Source: Elysia marginata (lineage: Eukaryota > Mollusca > Gastropoda > Plakobranchidae). From it: a stretch of 24,130 bases of DNA. Under the pieces are notes generated by a model that saw nothing but the letters and a program-made list of their open reading frames with translations, had not been told where the DNA came from and searched no databases. The stretch's first letter is position 1; every line of letters starts with the position of its first letter. Below are positions 23,034 through 24,130 of this stretch, piece by piece. Position numbers and translations under genes: made by a program. The stretch covers positions 100,188 through 124,317 of the forward strand of contig BMAT01003668.1 in the NCBI GenBank assembly GCA_019649035.1, given 5' to 3'.

Positions 23034-24130
23034 ATCGCACATTATAGATAAAGTGTTTATGACGTTAAAAAAATTAATATAATTCCATTTGGTTGTAGAT
23101 ATTAATGATTTGGCCGGGTTATTCTTGCAATTGTCCTCTCCAAGTTGTTTTATGTCTTGATGGGTGGTCAAATGTGTTGTTGGTGATAAAGAGCTTTCTC
23201 TCTTCACAAGACTCGACTAACTTCTTTCCATTCGAGTTCCTTTTTCTTTGAAACAAAAATAAATTCCCTAAGGTTAGTTTTGAAGATTTTGGTCTTAAGC
23301 TGTCCTTCCCCCCCCTCCACCCATAAGTGTGTTGCTATCACGAACCACATAGATGCGCCTGTGCTTCTTACATGATTTACAAAATAGCTACTAATTCTGT
23401 AACGACTGAAAGGTTTAAGTCGTACAATTATACCACCGAATGAAAACGATGGATAGAAATATTTGGACAGTGAAAGTTACCTTCGACACGAAGTTAAGTT
23501 TCGTCACAAGCTCAAAATACATCTACCTTTTCTGTGTTCAAACCATAAAGAAATGTGCTTAATGAAATGCGATTTGCTTAGATATTTTGCATTTTATTTG
23601 AGTTCTATAATATCATAAATAAAAGACACCTCCGACCTTCTGTAAAACTGAACTCACGTACTCTGAAGCGTTTTCTAGTGCAGAGATTTAACATTAATCT
23701 GTATCAATTATTGTCCGTTTTTTGGCAATGGTGTATTCTTATAACTGAAAAGCCAAGCGTGGAGTCAAATCTGCCATGCCAACCACCTGTCTACGGAGAC
23801 CACCTGTATTGTAGACAACTTTTTGATGGCTCCCTTGCATTTCTTCGATATATTTATACTCTGTATGACGACCATCTTACCAATGCGCCCGCGGACAGCT
23901 TTTTCAAATGACATTGTTGTTTAAATCTTTTTTTTTTTAATCTCTCTCACATGTGCCTCTCCTCCTCCTGCTTTGTTGTTTACCTGTGCTCCCAAGCGGG
24001 TTAAACTGCTTGGTTGACTGCGGCCTGAAAAAAAAACATGCTCGGGAAGCTTAGGAGACATTAAACTCATGAAGGAACCTATTTAGCTGCGCTTACAATA
24101 TAGATGGTAGAGCTAGGTAGCGATGCTTAA
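23034..24130. other. Final AT-rich stretch, no gene recognised
   Basis: The plus-strand frame at 23678-23911 (77 codons) contains PCQPPVYGDHLYCRQLFDG and is in DNA of more balanced composition than its flanks, but I cannot assign it. A C-rich run lies near 23308. Nothing else is supported up to the window end. Confidence 0.5.

Overview
The window looks like intergenic or intronic DNA from an animal nuclear genome, most likely a mollusc and plausibly a gastropod. The reasons are its AT-rich composition, long compound GA/GATA/GACA microsatellites, two tRNA-derived SINEs, decayed LINE reverse-transcriptase ends, and many TCTAGA/AGATCT-rich stretches. The lineage is an inference; nothing here fixes a species. 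I find no intact protein-coding gene. The open frames are short, and many come from simple repeats (for example Ser/Leu-rich peptides read from GA/CT tracts). There is no operon structure, no rRNA, no free-standing tRNA gene and no CRISPR array.

Layout. Positions 1-600 are AT-rich with a very tentative zinc-finger-like remnant. Positions 603-939 are a TA/GA/GACA/GATA microsatellite. Positions 940-6099 hold no recognisable gene. Positions 6100-6203 are a perfect 104-bp palindrome with no spacer, beside a CT/TA/GA tract. Positions 7101-7370 are a minus-strand tRNA-derived SINE with 13-bp target-site duplications. Positions 7558-7895 are a foldback element whose arms match at about 96%, bracketed by 14-bp direct repeats. 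Positions 8445-8960 are GA-rich. Positions 10851-11530 are a decayed GTT/GAT/ATG-type repeat field. A (TC)n tract lies at 12221-12260 and a second tRNA-derived SINE fragment around 14022-14155 on the minus strand.

The best protein-level signal is at 17740-19290 on the plus strand. Two decayed LINE 3' ends lie one after the other. The first runs from the end of the reverse transcriptase domain through the conserved C-terminal block to a typical 3' UTR, with stops, frameshifts, a local duplication and at least one inserted piece. The second covers only the last C-terminal block. A 77-bp sequence occurs twice, exactly 200 bp apart, and one copy sits in the first LINE between 14-bp direct repeats. 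Beyond this lie a compound TTC/ATT/ATC microsatellite (19720-19861), an 18-bp palindrome centred on GTCACGTGAC (21272-21289), and a three-copy 23-bp minisatellite (22965-23033).

There is no gene network to describe. The window is a record of repeat insertion, palindrome formation and decay. The observations most worth checking are the perfect palindrome (real or assembly artefact), the foldback element, and the duplicated 77-bp insert in the LINE.
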